This document shows, in pieces, positions 54,671 through 63,433 of a stretch of DNA of 64,000 nucleotides. This DNA comes from Bog-473 sp963788585 (GTDB lineage: Bacteria > Actinomycetota > Acidimicrobiia > Acidimicrobiales > RAAP-2): positions 248,001 to 312,000 of the forward strand of contig CAWBHA010000006.1 in the NCBI GenBank assembly GCA_963788585.1. Reading direction: 5' to 3'. Positions within the stretch are counted from its first letter, which is position 1. Every line of letters begins with the position of its first letter. Under the pieces are notes generated by a model, which searched no databases, was not told the origin of the DNA, and was given only the letters and a program-made list of their open reading frames with translations. A program made the position numbers and the translations under genes.

Positions 54671-55369
54671 TCAGTTGTTGGCGATCCACACCTGGAGTGC
54701 TCCTTCGGTTTGGAACCCACTGCTCTGAGCGTGGGACAACTCCACCCCCCGTTCGTAGCCGATCAGCGCCAGACCGGGAAAGGATGCCCGCGCGCACTGC
54801 GCCAGTGCGGACCATGTCTCCGATTCATGTTCAACCTCGGTAAAGACGTTGGAGACCCCGGCCACACGTGCGCCGCCGCTCACGATCCCGCCGGCAATGA
54901 CTCGGTCGTTCTTGATTCGACCGAAGACGACGGCCCCCTCAGAGAGCAGTTCCGGCACGAAGATGCCTCTCGGTCCGTCGTTGTGGCACCAGGCCTCCTC
55001 CCATAGGACCAAGCCGTCGGGGTCCGTAATTTGGACCCAGTCCGGGGGGACACTCCATTCCTTGTCCGGGTGAGCTGGTGATGTGATCCATTGGGCATCG
55101 AAGAGAACGCTGAAGCCTTCAGCGGTCAGGTCGAGGGAGGCGAAGCTGTCCTTGATGGTGCAGCCAGACGAAACGTCTATGCGGGAAAGCAGGTCGGGAA
55201 CACGCAGCGATGGGACCAGCGTGACAGCGTCGGGGAACAGCGGTGGAGTCCGAGTGGAACTCGTCCACGCATCGGGAGCGAAGCTACTTTGGCCGCCGTG
55301 AGATCGTACGACGACATCGCACCATCTGGCGTTGTTCTCAGCCCCGATTCCTCGCCACCGATCCATCAT
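54671..55369 (-). CDS. GNAT-like acetyltransferase
   Basis: About 232 residues from ATG 55369 (or 55366). An unusual N-terminal half is followed by a GNAT-like C-terminal half: GAVVFGRIKNDRVIAGGIV, ETWSALAQCARASFPGLALIGYERG and SSGFQTEGALQVWIA (the GFxxxGxLxVW end is typical). The substrate is unknown. It diverges from the phosphotransferase at 55583. Confidence 0.7.
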   Translation of the reverse strand: MMDRWRGIGAENNARWCDVVVRSHGGQSSFAPDAWTSSTRTPPLFPDAVTLVPSLRVPDLLSRIDVSSGCTIKDSFASLDLTAEGFSVLFDAQWITSPAHPDKEWSVPPDWVQITDPDGLVLWEEAWCHNDGPRGIFVPELLSEGAVVFGRIKNDRVIAGGIVSGGARVAGVSNVFTEVEHESETWSALAQCARASFPGLALIGYERGVELSHAQSSGFQTEGALQVWIANN

Positions 55370-55582
55370 TCCGAGTGTTGCACGCTCGAGGGTGATGGGA
55401 CCCAGGACGCAAGGCCACGGCTGCGCCAGAATGCCGGGACGATGGCACACTGATTGGGTTGATCGCCCTGCCAGTAAGGCGAGAATCCGGAGCCGCAAGT
55501 TCGCAAGGGTCGCAGGCTGAAGGCAGATAGTAGACACGGTCTCGCACCAACGCACTCCGCCGAGGGTGCGCACTTCCGCCGG

Positions 55583-56287
55583 TTGCGAGACGAACCACTC
55601 TTAGCGACAATCTCCGCCGTGGAGCGTCTGCCTCACGGATACACGAACCGAACCCGACGTGTCGGTAGAGGCATTGAGAAACGGTACGAGGGCACCGAGG
55701 CGTTAGTTCGGGCCGAACGAGAGTTCACGAGCCTGACCCGACTACACGGGCACTACGCCGTGCCCGAAGTCGTTCGGTTCGATCCTTCCGTACCTGTGCT
55801 CCTCCTCAGCGAAGTCGTCGGTCGACATGGCCAAGAACTCATCAACCAGGGACTCGGAGCCATCGTCCTCCGACTGACGGGCACCCAGTTGGCCGAGCTT
55901 CAGTCGCTTGATCCCGCCATCGTTTCTGGTCTCAAAGGCGGAGGCGACGTGATCGTCCACGGAGACTTCGGACCACAGAACATCTTGTACAGCTTTGACA
56001 TGACACACGTTGCGGGAGTTCTCGACTGGGAAATGGCACGCCTTGGTTCTCCCATAGAGGACCTCGCATGGGTGGAGTGGATCATCCGAATGCACCACCC
56101 CGAAGCTCAGGACGACCTACCCGAACTCTTTGCAGCATCTGGTCTCTCTTTCAACTGGTCGGACCGTCAGGCTTCGATGGTTCGCCAGTGCCGCCATTAT
56201 CTCGATTACTGCGAGGCGTCCGAGTTACTGGCGGGGGTCGCTGGGTGGAAGCGACGACTCGATACGACTGAAGGGTGGCACGAATAG
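55583..56287 (+). CDS. APH-like phosphotransferase
   Basis: 234 residues from TTG 55583. The catalytic loop is IVHGDFGPQNILY and the metal site is AGVLDWEMARLGSPIEDLAW. The N-lobe is short (RLPHGYTNRTRRVGRGIEKRYEG), so it is smaller than the 43451 kinase. The fold is that of the aminoglycoside phosphotransferase superfamily; the substrate is unknown. Confidence 0.82.
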   Translation: MRDEPLLATISAVERLPHGYTNRTRRVGRGIEKRYEGTEALVRAEREFTSLTRLHGHYAVPEVVRFDPSVPVLLLSEVVGRHGQELINQGLGAIVLRLTGTQLAELQSLDPAIVSGLKGGGDVIVHGDFGPQNILYSFDMTHVAGVLDWEMARLGSPIEDLAWVEWIIRMHHPEAQDDLPELFAASGLSFNWSDRQASMVRQCRHYLDYCEASELLAGVAGWKRRLDTTEGWHE

Positions 56288-56501
56288 ATCAACCACGTTT
56301 AGGCAGTCATCGAGCGCATACCCGCGGAGCGAAGCGGAACCACCTGTCGCCGCCAGGCGACAAATCGTTTCCCCTGCCTCAATCCGGCACCATGAGGATA
56401 CCCACCGGGGTGTCTCTGTACGATGCCCGGACGGTGGGGCAGTTGGCAGCATCGGGCGGGGTCTTGGCCTGGCAGTCTGTCTCTCGGCATAGGGTTTCGA
56501 C

Positions 56502-57041
56502 GTGAGCATTGAGGACGGGTTTAAGCGCATCGGCTCTGACCCGTTCGAGCTTCCCCAAGAAGAGAGAGATCACATACGGCGTTTCCGTGGCCGGATCCCG
56601 ATGCCGGTCACGATCTGGACCGCCAACGGAGACGAGGGTAGGCCCGAAGGAATTACCGTGTCGTCCATCCTCATTGGGGAGGGTGACCCGCCATCGGTTC
56701 TTGGTCTCATTGCTCCGGATTCGTCGTTCTGGGACGCGGTGCGTGCGTCGAAGCGGTTCGTCGTACACGTGCTGGACAAGGCACAAGCCCGAATCGCCGA
56801 TCAGTTCGCGTTGCGATACCCGGGAGATCCGTTTGAGGGCCTTTCCGTAGTCGGGTCGGACTATGGCCCTGTGCTCAGTGATGTCACGACCCGCTCAGCG
56901 ATCACTCTCATGGGGTTCATGGAGGGTGGTTACTCGCTATTGATCCGTGGCTCGATCGACGAAGTGGAACTCGGCCCCAATCCGATGCAGCCTCTGATCC
57001 ACTACCGGGGTCGCTACTTCACGACGACCGCCAGGACATAG
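56502..57041 (+). CDS. Flavin reductase-like (FMN-binding) protein
   Basis: 179 residues from GTG 56502. The split-barrel flavin domain is shown by PMPVTIWTANGDEGRPEGITVSSI, SVLGLIAPDSSFWDAVRASKRFVVHVL and DPFEGLSVVGSDYGP, typical of flavin reductases that feed two-component monooxygenases. No monooxygenase is adjacent. The partner is unknown. Confidence 0.85.
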   Translation: MSIEDGFKRIGSDPFELPQEERDHIRRFRGRIPMPVTIWTANGDEGRPEGITVSSILIGEGDPPSVLGLIAPDSSFWDAVRASKRFVVHVLDKAQARIADQFALRYPGDPFEGLSVVGSDYGPVLSDVTTRSAITLMGFMEGGYSLLIRGSIDEVELGPNPMQPLIHYRGRYFTTTART

Positions 57042-57086
57042 AGACTGCCCCCAACGCCGGATCGGATACCTCCGTGCGCCAGTCGG

Positions 57087-57120
57087 CGTGCCCCCGCTCG
57101 CCGATTCGGCTCTCAACACC
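57087..57120 (+). repeat. Palindromic repeat, copy 14
   Basis: CGTGCCCCCGCTCGCCGATT followed by CGGCTCTCAACACC; a diverged right side. Confidence 0.6.
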
Positions 57121-57150
57121 GCCTTCATGTGACCAGATCGGCATGGATCT

Positions 57151-57188
57151 AGGTGCCCCCTACGCCGGGGTGTCGGGCAGTTCGGCAC
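57151..57188 (+). repeat. Palindromic repeat, copy 15
   Basis: GTGCC (57153-57157) and GGCAC (57184-57188) enclose CCCTACGCCGGGGTGTCGGG. Confidence 0.75.
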
Positions 57189-57482
57189 GACGTGGCTGAG
57201 CTGGACAGGATTGTCACGGGCTCACCCAGTTGCGAAAGGAGATCGAGTCCGGCTGGCGCTCTCCTCTGCCACCAGCTGACACCCGCTGCTCCCACCGTTC
57301 GGCGCCTATAGAACGACGGCTGCAATCCACATTGCCAACGACCGCAACTGGACGCGGTCTGCCGGGTCTTCACAACGGACGAACAAAAGGTTGTGCAACC
57401 CCGTTGGACTCCGGACCTTGCGGCGTTTCCTCTAGGACAGATCGGTCCTTGATCAGGCCGGACCAGGGCCGAGGGAGCCTCC

Positions 57483-58169
57483 ATGAACGACCACAGCCGT
57501 CTCTTGGTCCTCGGTGGTTTGGTGGTCGTGCTCGCGCCGTTCGTGCTGATCGGCATCGGAATCGCGAGTGACTACCGCGCCGCTCACCCGAAAAAGCCGT
57601 ACCAGTCGCACCGAGCGCGGAAGATGACCTTCGGCTTCGCCGTGGTCACAGTTGCCATCGTGCTTTTCACTCTGGTCTCACATCATTCGCAGGCACCAAC
57701 GCTGGCTCCTGTGCACGCCGATCGCGCCACCCCGCTCGGGCCAACGCCCACGTCCGTAGCGGCCTCGGCTCCACACGCGGCACCACCTGGCGCATCTGCG
57801 GCAACTTCGCCTGGGTCGACCGGGACCGCATTGGCGACACCTGGTTCTGGCCCTGTGACGGCGTCTGTGAGTACGGTCGGGAAGCCCATGACGGTCTCGA
57901 CCACTCCGACCGTTCCGCCGGCCTCCGTTCCCACAACCACCAAACTACCGACGACGATGCCGTCGACGCAGAGCACGGTTGCCACGACCACCACAGGCGG
58001 CGTTTCGACGACAAACACAACGCCTCCCCCGTCAACGACGACGACCACCAGGCCACCGACGAGGCCACCGATGACAATCACTATCGCGACACCGATAATC
58101 ACTCTTGCCACACCGACAATCACTCTTGCAACACCGACGACCGGTTCTCTGCCTGACCCTGCCCCCTAG
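57483..58169 (+). CDS. Two-helix protein with a long Thr/Pro-rich tail
   Basis: 228 residues. Membrane helices at about 6-28 and 49-66 are separated by a basic loop (HPKKPYQSHRARK). The remaining 160 residues are low-complexity Thr/Pro/Ser/Ala, with near-exact repeats (ITLATPTITLATPT) near the end, probably an extended extracytoplasmic tail that may be glycosylated. The last codons and the stop TAG (58167-58169) lie inside repeat copy 16. Confidence 0.7.
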   Translation: MNDHSRLLVLGGLVVVLAPFVLIGIGIASDYRAAHPKKPYQSHRARKMTFGFAVVTVAIVLFTLVSHHSQAPTLAPVHADRATPLGPTPTSVAASAPHAAPPGASAATSPGSTGTALATPGSGPVTASVSTVGKPMTVSTTPTVPPASVPTTTKLPTTMPSTQSTVATTTTGGVSTTNTTPPPSTTTTTRPPTRPPMTITIATPIITLATPTITLATPTTGSLPDPAP

Positions 58170-58200
58170 CAACCGGGATGGAGTGCCACCTTCTGGCACC
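58158..58200 (+). repeat. Palindromic repeat, copy 16 (overlaps a stop codon)
   Basis: CTGCCCCCTAGCAACCGGGA then the second hairpin GTGCCA (58183-58188)/TGGCAC (58194-58199). It supplies the last codons and TAG of the preceding gene. Confidence 0.75.
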
Positions 58201-58444
58201 TTGGGGATGCCGCTGACGAGTTTCAACACCGACCCCTTCTAGACGGATCTGACGTCCGTTCCGCCGCTCAACGGGCCAGGGTCATCTGGACCTGAGCCAG
58301 AGTACGGAGGTTCCCACAGGCGACCGTCCAAGTAGGCCGGGTCAGTGGCACTCATAGAAGCGCCCGACTCGTGACATAGAATTGTGGGCTAGAAATCTCT
58401 GCGCAATGTCTCGGCTCGGGACAATGGACGAAGGGAGAATCGGC

Positions 58445-59692
58445 ATGAGCGTGGACATGCGCACGCGGCCGATTAACGCAGAGGGACCGGCGGATCCCCA
58501 GTCCTTCTTCGAGGTCGAGTGGCGAGACGCCGTTGCGCGAAACGGTGGCCGTGCCGCGACCGACGCAGCGCGGCTCGCCCTCGGCCCACTCACCATCCGG
58601 GTGGACAGTGACGCCTGGACGATTGAGCCGCGAGACAAGACCATCGAGGTCCTCCCCGCACTCGTCGAAACCGAGCCGTGTGTCACGCTCGATCGTGCTG
58701 CGTTCGCTGACCTCTTCTGCGAACGACGCACTGCGCTCGGACTGGTCATCGGGGCCCGGGTCACCGGCGACCCCGCTTCCTGCGAGGCCTTCTGCGCGTG
58801 GGATCCGGTGCTCCGCTCTCTTCTCGACGGACGGCCCGTGTATCAGCCCGGTGCGGTGCCGCTCCGGGCGTCCGACGGGTCCCCGCTCGAGCTCGACCAG
58901 CGGTTCCGGCTTGGCGAGCAGACCGCGGAGGCCGCCCACTTTCTGGGCGAGACCGGGTTCCTGCTCCTGCAAGACGTCTATACGGAAGCCGAGATGGGCG
59001 AGGTCGACGCCGATCTCGCCCGCGCCGTTGGCGCAGCCCGAGTCGAGGACGGATCGTCCTGGTGGGCGACGACCCGCACCGGCGAGCGCTATCCCTGCCG
59101 GATCCTCGACTTCGCGCCCAAGTCACCAGCACTTCAAGCGCTGATCGCGGATGACCGGTATCTCGCCATCGGCGAACTGCTCGGCGATGGTCACCGTCCG
59201 GGCGATCCGTTCGGCGAGCATTTCGCCGACGTGACCGCAGAGGGGCTCCTCAAGCGGGTCGATTCCGTCGATGGACTCGTCTGCCTGCCGTGGCACAAAG
59301 ACTGCGATCGTGGCGGGCACTCGATGTTCTGTGCCGGTCTTACGATCGGCATATGCCTCACGCCCGTCGACGAGGCCCACGGCGGCCTTGACGTCATGGC
59401 CGGATCGCATCGGGCGAACATCGCCCGGGCACAGATCGACGACTCGCTCGACCTGCCCGCCGTGACGCTGCGCGCCAAGCGCGGCGACGTCACCGTGCAC
59501 ATGTCCTGCACGCTGCACCGCTCGACACACCCGACCACCCTGGAGCGCCGTGTCGCGTATACCGGCTTCGCACTGCCGCCGCAGCCCGGCGATTCGCACG
59601 CCGAGGACGCCCAGCCCCGATTGCGCCAGGAACGGGCCGCCATCGGGGGTTCGAACAGTCGACCGAGTCTTGCCTCAAAGATCGAGGCATGA
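58445..59692 (+). CDS. PhyH-type dioxygenase with an N-terminal SCP2-like domain
   Basis: 415 residues from ATG 58445 with AGGGAGA upstream. Residues about 20-130 resemble a sterol-carrier/SCP2-like domain (ALGPLTIRVDSDAWTIEPRD, VETEPCVTLDRAAFADLF). The PhyH part follows, with Fe ligands in LPWHKDCDRGGHS (H-x-D), a distal His in SCTLHRSTHPTT and Arg in ERRVAYTGFALPP. The N-terminal domain may present a lipid-like substrate. It is followed by a CMD gene 84 bases downstream in the same direction. Confidence 0.82.
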   Translation: MSVDMRTRPINAEGPADPQSFFEVEWRDAVARNGGRAATDAARLALGPLTIRVDSDAWTIEPRDKTIEVLPALVETEPCVTLDRAAFADLFCERRTALGLVIGARVTGDPASCEAFCAWDPVLRSLLDGRPVYQPGAVPLRASDGSPLELDQRFRLGEQTAEAAHFLGETGFLLLQDVYTEAEMGEVDADLARAVGAARVEDGSSWWATTRTGERYPCRILDFAPKSPALQALIADDRYLAIGELLGDGHRPGDPFGEHFADVTAEGLLKRVDSVDGLVCLPWHKDCDRGGHSMFCAGLTIGICLTPVDEAHGGLDVMAGSHRANIARAQIDDSLDLPAVTLRAKRGDVTVHMSCTLHRSTHPTTLERRVAYTGFALPPQPGDSHAEDAQPRLRQERAAIGGSNSRPSLASKIEA

Positions 59693-59776
59693 TGGCTGCA
59701 ACCAGGACGTCGGTGCTTACCGGCGCCGAGTGAATCGATGTGGGCCTCGTCGCGGCGATGAGCCACCAGTCAAGCC

Positions 59777-60196
59777 ATGGGAGAGCGAGTGAGCGAGCAG
59801 GACGACGAACACATGCGGCGTGAGCTCGACGAGTCGCGCACAGCCGCGGGACGGCGCCGCTACCGCGAGGTCATGGTGTCGGACGCACCCCCGCCGATGA
59901 CGCCGTACCTGTCACATGGCGTCGTCGACTCGGTCTTCGGCGAGCTCTGGAACCGTCCCGGGCTGTCTCGACGGGACCGGCGGTGGATCACTCTCGCCTG
60001 CGCGGGTGCTGCCGCAGTCGACACCCCGATCGAACAACACGTGTACGCCGCGCTGGCGAGCGGCGACATCACTCGCGAGGAGATGCAGGAGTTCGTCCTG
60101 CACTTCGCGTACTACGCCGGTTGGCCCCGAGCGTCTGCTCTCGAGCGTGCGTACATTCAATCGATCGGACGCATCGACGCTGAGGCCCAGGCCTGA
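59777..60196 (+). CDS. Carboxymuconolactone-decarboxylase (CMD/PcaC-like) family protein
   Basis: 139 residues from ATG 59777 (GTG 59789 possible). The CMD core is WITLACAGAAAVDTPIEQHVYAALASGDITREEMQEFVLHFAYYAGWPRASALE. The Cys pair of AhpD peroxidases is absent, so it is closer to PcaC-like lactone decarboxylases or non-catalytic relatives. It likely shares a transcript with the PhyH gene. Confidence 0.85.
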   Translation: MGERVSEQDDEHMRRELDESRTAAGRRRYREVMVSDAPPPMTPYLSHGVVDSVFGELWNRPGLSRRDRRWITLACAGAAAVDTPIEQHVYAALASGDITREEMQEFVLHFAYYAGWPRASALERAYIQSIGRIDAEAQA

Positions 60197-60221
60197 GCGG
60201 TCCCGCCATACACAGGCCCGC

Positions 60222-60379
60222 GGGCGGTGCTCTCTACCGCAAGTGCGACAGAGTACGAATGGTTGTGCTCTTGGAACAGCTCGACCGATCTCAAGGGCTC
60301 CTATGTCCTGGAGGCTGAAGCCTTCAATTCGGCCACCTGCACCTATAGTTCGGATGTCGGCGTGACCGTTAAGAACTAG
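60222..60379 (+). pseudogene. C-terminal remnant of a secreted Ig-like protein
   Basis: A frame without its own start ends at TAG 60377 with SATEYEWLCSWNSSTDLKGSYVLEAEAF and TYSSDVGVTVKN, the last two strands of the actinobacterial Ig-like family (Y.W...WN...NG.Y.L....F.......V.VTV.N). It begins abruptly about 25 bases after the CMD stop. It belongs to the same broad family as the pseudogene at 17974. Confidence 0.5.
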
Positions 60380-60518
60380 CCGGCGGCTCGGGCACTCTCG
60401 ATGGCTTCCAACGTCGCCGGTGCGGACCCGCACGGTCGATCGCGAGATTTCCCGCCGCGGAAGAAAATCTTGGAGAGAGACCGAACCAAATGGGCCTCTC
60501 GGGGCTACAAAGGGGATA

Positions 60519-61112
60519 GTGGAGTCCAAATCGCAGCTGGGACGTGGAACCGCGGACGTCGCGCGGTCTGAGCTCGATGGATATACCGACGAAGACCTGC
60601 TGATTCAGATACAGCGAGGCCAGCGCGACTCGATTGAGCGACTGTACCGACGTCACGGCCCTTCGATTCTGGCGCTGCTCACTCGGATTGTCGATGACTA
60701 CCAGCTGGCCGAAGAGGCGATGCAGGACACGTTTCTCGCCGTATGGAACGGTGCTCGGTTCGAGGGGCGTTCCCGAGTTCGAACCTGGTTGGTGGGCATC
60801 GCACTCCGCCAGGCCGGATCGAAACGGCGCAAAAACAAGCCCTCTCTCGCGACAGACATACCCGATCTGGTCTCTCCCGAACCGGGACCCGAAGAGGAAG
60901 CGGTCGTCTCGCTCGAGGTCTCTCGGCTGGTCAAAGAGCTCTCCCATCTGTCGGAACGACAACGCGAAGTGCTGCTCCTCACGTTTGTGGAGCAGCTCAC
61001 GCAGATGGAAATCGCTGAACTTCTTGGGGTGCGACTCGGCACGGTCAAGAGTCGCATACACAGTGCGAAGCGGGCGCTGGAACGCCGATGGCAGGAGGAC
61101 AGTTCCAAATGA
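60519..61112 (+). CDS. ECF-type RNA polymerase sigma factor
   Basis: 197 residues from GTG 60519 with AAGGGGA four bases upstream. Region 2 has DEDLLIQIQRGQRDSIERLYRRHG and VDDYQLAEEAMQDTFLAVWNGA; region 4 has LSERQREVLLLTFVEQLTQMEIAELLGVRLGTVKSRIHSAKRALERR (helix-turn-helix). It directs transcription of a small regulon. The stop overlaps the start of the anti-sigma gene by four bases (ATGA). Confidence 0.92.
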   Translation: MESKSQLGRGTADVARSELDGYTDEDLLIQIQRGQRDSIERLYRRHGPSILALLTRIVDDYQLAEEAMQDTFLAVWNGARFEGRSRVRTWLVGIALRQAGSKRRKNKPSLATDIPDLVSPEPGPEEEAVVSLEVSRLVKELSHLSERQREVLLLTFVEQLTQMEIAELLGVRLGTVKSRIHSAKRALERRWQEDSSK

Positions 61113-62266
61113 CTACCACGCAACACGTCGACGAGCAGACACTGATCGCGATTGCCTTGAATCCGCGTGAATCGACCCCACACATCGACCAATGTGAGGT
61201 TTGTAGACACGATGTTGCGCTGTGGCGCGGGATCGCTGATGCCGCCCAAGTCTCGGTGGCATCAGCACCGCCGCCGAGTGACGATCTCGGCGAACGCATC
61301 CTTGCCTCCGTTCAGGGAGCACCCCTGCATTCTCACACTGCAGTTCGGCTGCGGCGCTACGAACGATCTCGGCGCCCGGTTCGCCGGACGCGCTGGCTGG
61401 CGGTGGCGACAGTGCTCGTAATTGTCGTCGCCGTGGTCGCGATCACACTCTTCGTGGGCTCCGCGGGTCCCTCTACGGCCGCGGTGCTGCGCAAGATCAG
61501 AAGCGCTCCGAGCCTCATTGCTTCAACAACCAAGGCCGTCTACGTCAACGAATACAGCACCGTTCGCGAGCGGAACGGTTACGTCGTGATCAACTATCGC
61601 ATCAAGGGCGTCTTCAATCCTCGCACCAATGCCTTCAGGGTCACTTTCACCCCGCAGTATTCAGGGGAACACCTGGCCAGCTTCACCTATTCTTCGGACG
61701 GATCGCTCGTCTACCTTCCCTGCAATCCCAGCTTTCGGCTGATCGGCAAGCCCCCGTGTCTCGCGTATCCAGCGCAGGGTGGCGGCAGATCAGATTGGCT
61801 CGCGTTGACGTATCTCCAGGAGGCCCAAAGACCGGTGACCAGGCTCGGAGAGCGCACGATCGGCTCGAGCCAGACGACCGGCTACGAATTGACCGTCCCG
61901 ATCAGTGCCGACAGTGTGGGCGTGTTGCCGTTCGGAACGCTTTCTGGGCCGTCTGGGATTAACTCATCCAAGACTTTTCGAGTCGATGTGTGGTCTGACA
62001 CTAGAGGGCTCATTCAACAACTCGACCTCACGTACCCATACGAGGAGACATCGGCAGCGCCACCCAAGCTGTTGACGATCACCGACCATGAGCGTCTTAG
62101 CTATGGCGAATCGGCTCCGCGACTGAACGCGCCAAATAGGGCGACAGTCTTGGTTGCTCCCAACGAGACCACGGCGTACCAGCTTCTGAAGAGTTACGGC
62201 GACTATGTGGGCAAATGCTTCCAAAGTGGGACACCGCTTTGTGGATCATCCAGCGACGGCGGCTGA
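61109..62266 (+). CDS. Anti-sigma factor with zinc-binding N-terminus and large outer domain
   Basis: 385 residues from ATG 61109. The N-terminal ZAS-type motif is His25-x3-Cys29-x2-Cys32 (HIDQCEVCRHD). One membrane helix lies at about 97-120 (WLAVATVLVIVVAVVAITLFV), and about 260 extracytoplasmic residues follow (beta-rich; GVFNPRTNAFRVTFTP, YEETSAAPPKLLTI), possibly a sensor. It is translationally coupled to the sigma gene, so it should hold that factor at the membrane until a signal arrives. Confidence 0.87.
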   Translation: MTTTQHVDEQTLIAIALNPRESTPHIDQCEVCRHDVALWRGIADAAQVSVASAPPPSDDLGERILASVQGAPLHSHTAVRLRRYERSRRPVRRTRWLAVATVLVIVVAVVAITLFVGSAGPSTAAVLRKIRSAPSLIASTTKAVYVNEYSTVRERNGYVVINYRIKGVFNPRTNAFRVTFTPQYSGEHLASFTYSSDGSLVYLPCNPSFRLIGKPPCLAYPAQGGGRSDWLALTYLQEAQRPVTRLGERTIGSSQTTGYELTVPISADSVGVLPFGTLSGPSGINSSKTFRVDVWSDTRGLIQQLDLTYPYEETSAAPPKLLTITDHERLSYGESAPRLNAPNRATVLVAPNETTAYQLLKSYGDYVGKCFQSGTPLCGSSSDGG

Positions 62267-62644
62267 AGTCCGCGGCTGGATTGGATCTTGAGACACGGCC
62301 CCGATGCAGATGCTCCGGAATCCACCGGCATCTACATGGCCATGCCCCAGTTGTGCCGTTCGGGGCTAGGCAGGCACTAGCCCAGAGTGATGCAAGCGCG
62401 ATTGTCGCGACAGACGCGGAGGTCACGGTTCGGTCTCACTATGCAACGCGGGACAACGGACGCCACGGGCCATCGCAACGCCTGCTCAGATCCCGCGCAT
62501 TGTCCTATAAGAGCCGGGCGGCGGAAGACCGTTTACCGCGGCATGTATACCTGCCCTCCTCACCGTCGTGAGCAGAACCTTCCACCAGACGTCGTCCAGA
62601 CAGTCCAAAAGGTGGCAGACCATGACCGGACCGTTGTGGCACAA
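62267..62644. other. Intergenic, nothing recognised
   Basis: About 375 bases between the anti-sigma gene and repeat copy 17. Open frames here are Arg-rich and lack family character. Confidence 0.45.
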
Positions 62645-62686
62645 ACCCCCGATCGCCGGGGACGGTGCGCCACCCTGAAGTGGCCC
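62645..62686 (+). repeat. Palindromic repeat, copy 17
   Basis: ACCCCCGATCGCCGGGGACG then GCCAC (62669-62673)/GTGGC (62680-62684). Confidence 0.65.
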
Positions 62687-62704
62687 CGTTAGCGGGCCGG
62701 ATGG

Positions 62705-63009
62705 TTAGATCCGGCCGGGCGCCTCGACCTCGTTGTATATCGCAATGGCGGGAGGGCCGGTGACGCCAACAAGTTCCGCGATCTTCGCGACCTTGGCGTT
62801 GCCCTCGAAGACTCTGGAATTTGTTCAGCCGTCTCCCACTCGTCAATGACGACGAGTTCGCCCTCGCCCGCCACGAAGGTGTGGTGGATGATCCCACCGC
62901 CCTTCGTGTCCTCGGTGATCTCCTCGAGGAGCGCTGCGTTCGCCTGCAAGCCCGCTATGCCCTCCTCGACGTCGGCAACTGGGAAACGGGCAATGATGGT
63001 GACACTCAT
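62705..63009 (-). pseudogene. Antibiotic-biosynthesis-monooxygenase-like (ABM) gene with frameshift
   Basis: From ATG 63009 (AGGAGAGG upstream) the frame encodes MSVTIIARFPVADVEEGIAG, ...GGGIIHHTFVAGEGELVVIDEWETAEQ, the ABM fold. Near 62815 the frame breaks; the remaining part (FEGNAKVAKIAELVGVTGPP, AIAIYNEVEAPGRI) lies in the neighbouring frame and ends at TAA 62705. A one-base shift (or combined small indels) disables it. About 100 residues if restored. Confidence 0.7.
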
Positions 63010-63289
63010 GAGGGAGACCTCTCCTCGTATGGCCGGACCACCCCAGCCGAGGCGGTCCGGCCAACCTACGACATTCTGTTGCGCCCGCTCTGAGGTCGTT
63101 CCACCTCTGGACACAAGGAGGCTTTCGGAGAGTGCAAGGCTCTCGTCCTTTAGGTCGTCGGTTGATCAGGCACTCAGTAAACGGTCTTGAGTTGGTTCTT
63201 TTCGTCTCGTCGTCGAACTCTCGGACTACTCCGAAGGCGGACTGGTCGCCAAGAAGCGGCCAAAATCCACGGACCTGACCGCCTGGAAT

Positions 63290-63320
63290 GTGCCCCCGTA
63301 AACCAGGCGAACTGGGGCAC
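63290..63320 (+). repeat. Palindromic repeat, copy 18
   Basis: GTGCCCC (63290-63296) and GGGGCAC (63314-63320) are a perfect 7-bp stem around CGTAAACCAGGCGAACT. Last copy in the window. Confidence 0.75.
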
Positions 63321-63433
63321 CCTCTTCGGGCTGGCCGTCCGACTCCGTGACGCGATCCTCCACCGATTACGCAAGAGCTCTGATGGAGGACATGATTCTG
63401 AGCGGATCGCCGGATTACCAGAAGGGAGACGCA

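Larger units (their letters stand above)
57042..57482. other. Intergenic with two repeat copies
   Basis: About 440 bases holding repeat copies 14 and 15, only 31 bases apart. The rest shows nothing recognisable. Confidence 0.5.

Noticed and set aside
56420..56465. Reverse-oriented copy of the palindromic repeat
   Set aside because: The GGTGGGGCAG-like stretch lacks the GCCGGG core in either direction.
32861..63320. Canonical integron attC sites
   Set aside because: The repeats lack the RYYYAAC and GTTRRRY ends of attC sites and no integron integrase is in the window; the middle GTT is not conserved between copies. I keep the cassette idea only as a hypothesis.
32861..63320. CRISPR array
   Set aside because: Copies are hundreds to thousands of bases apart, vary in sequence and are separated by genes, with no cas genes.
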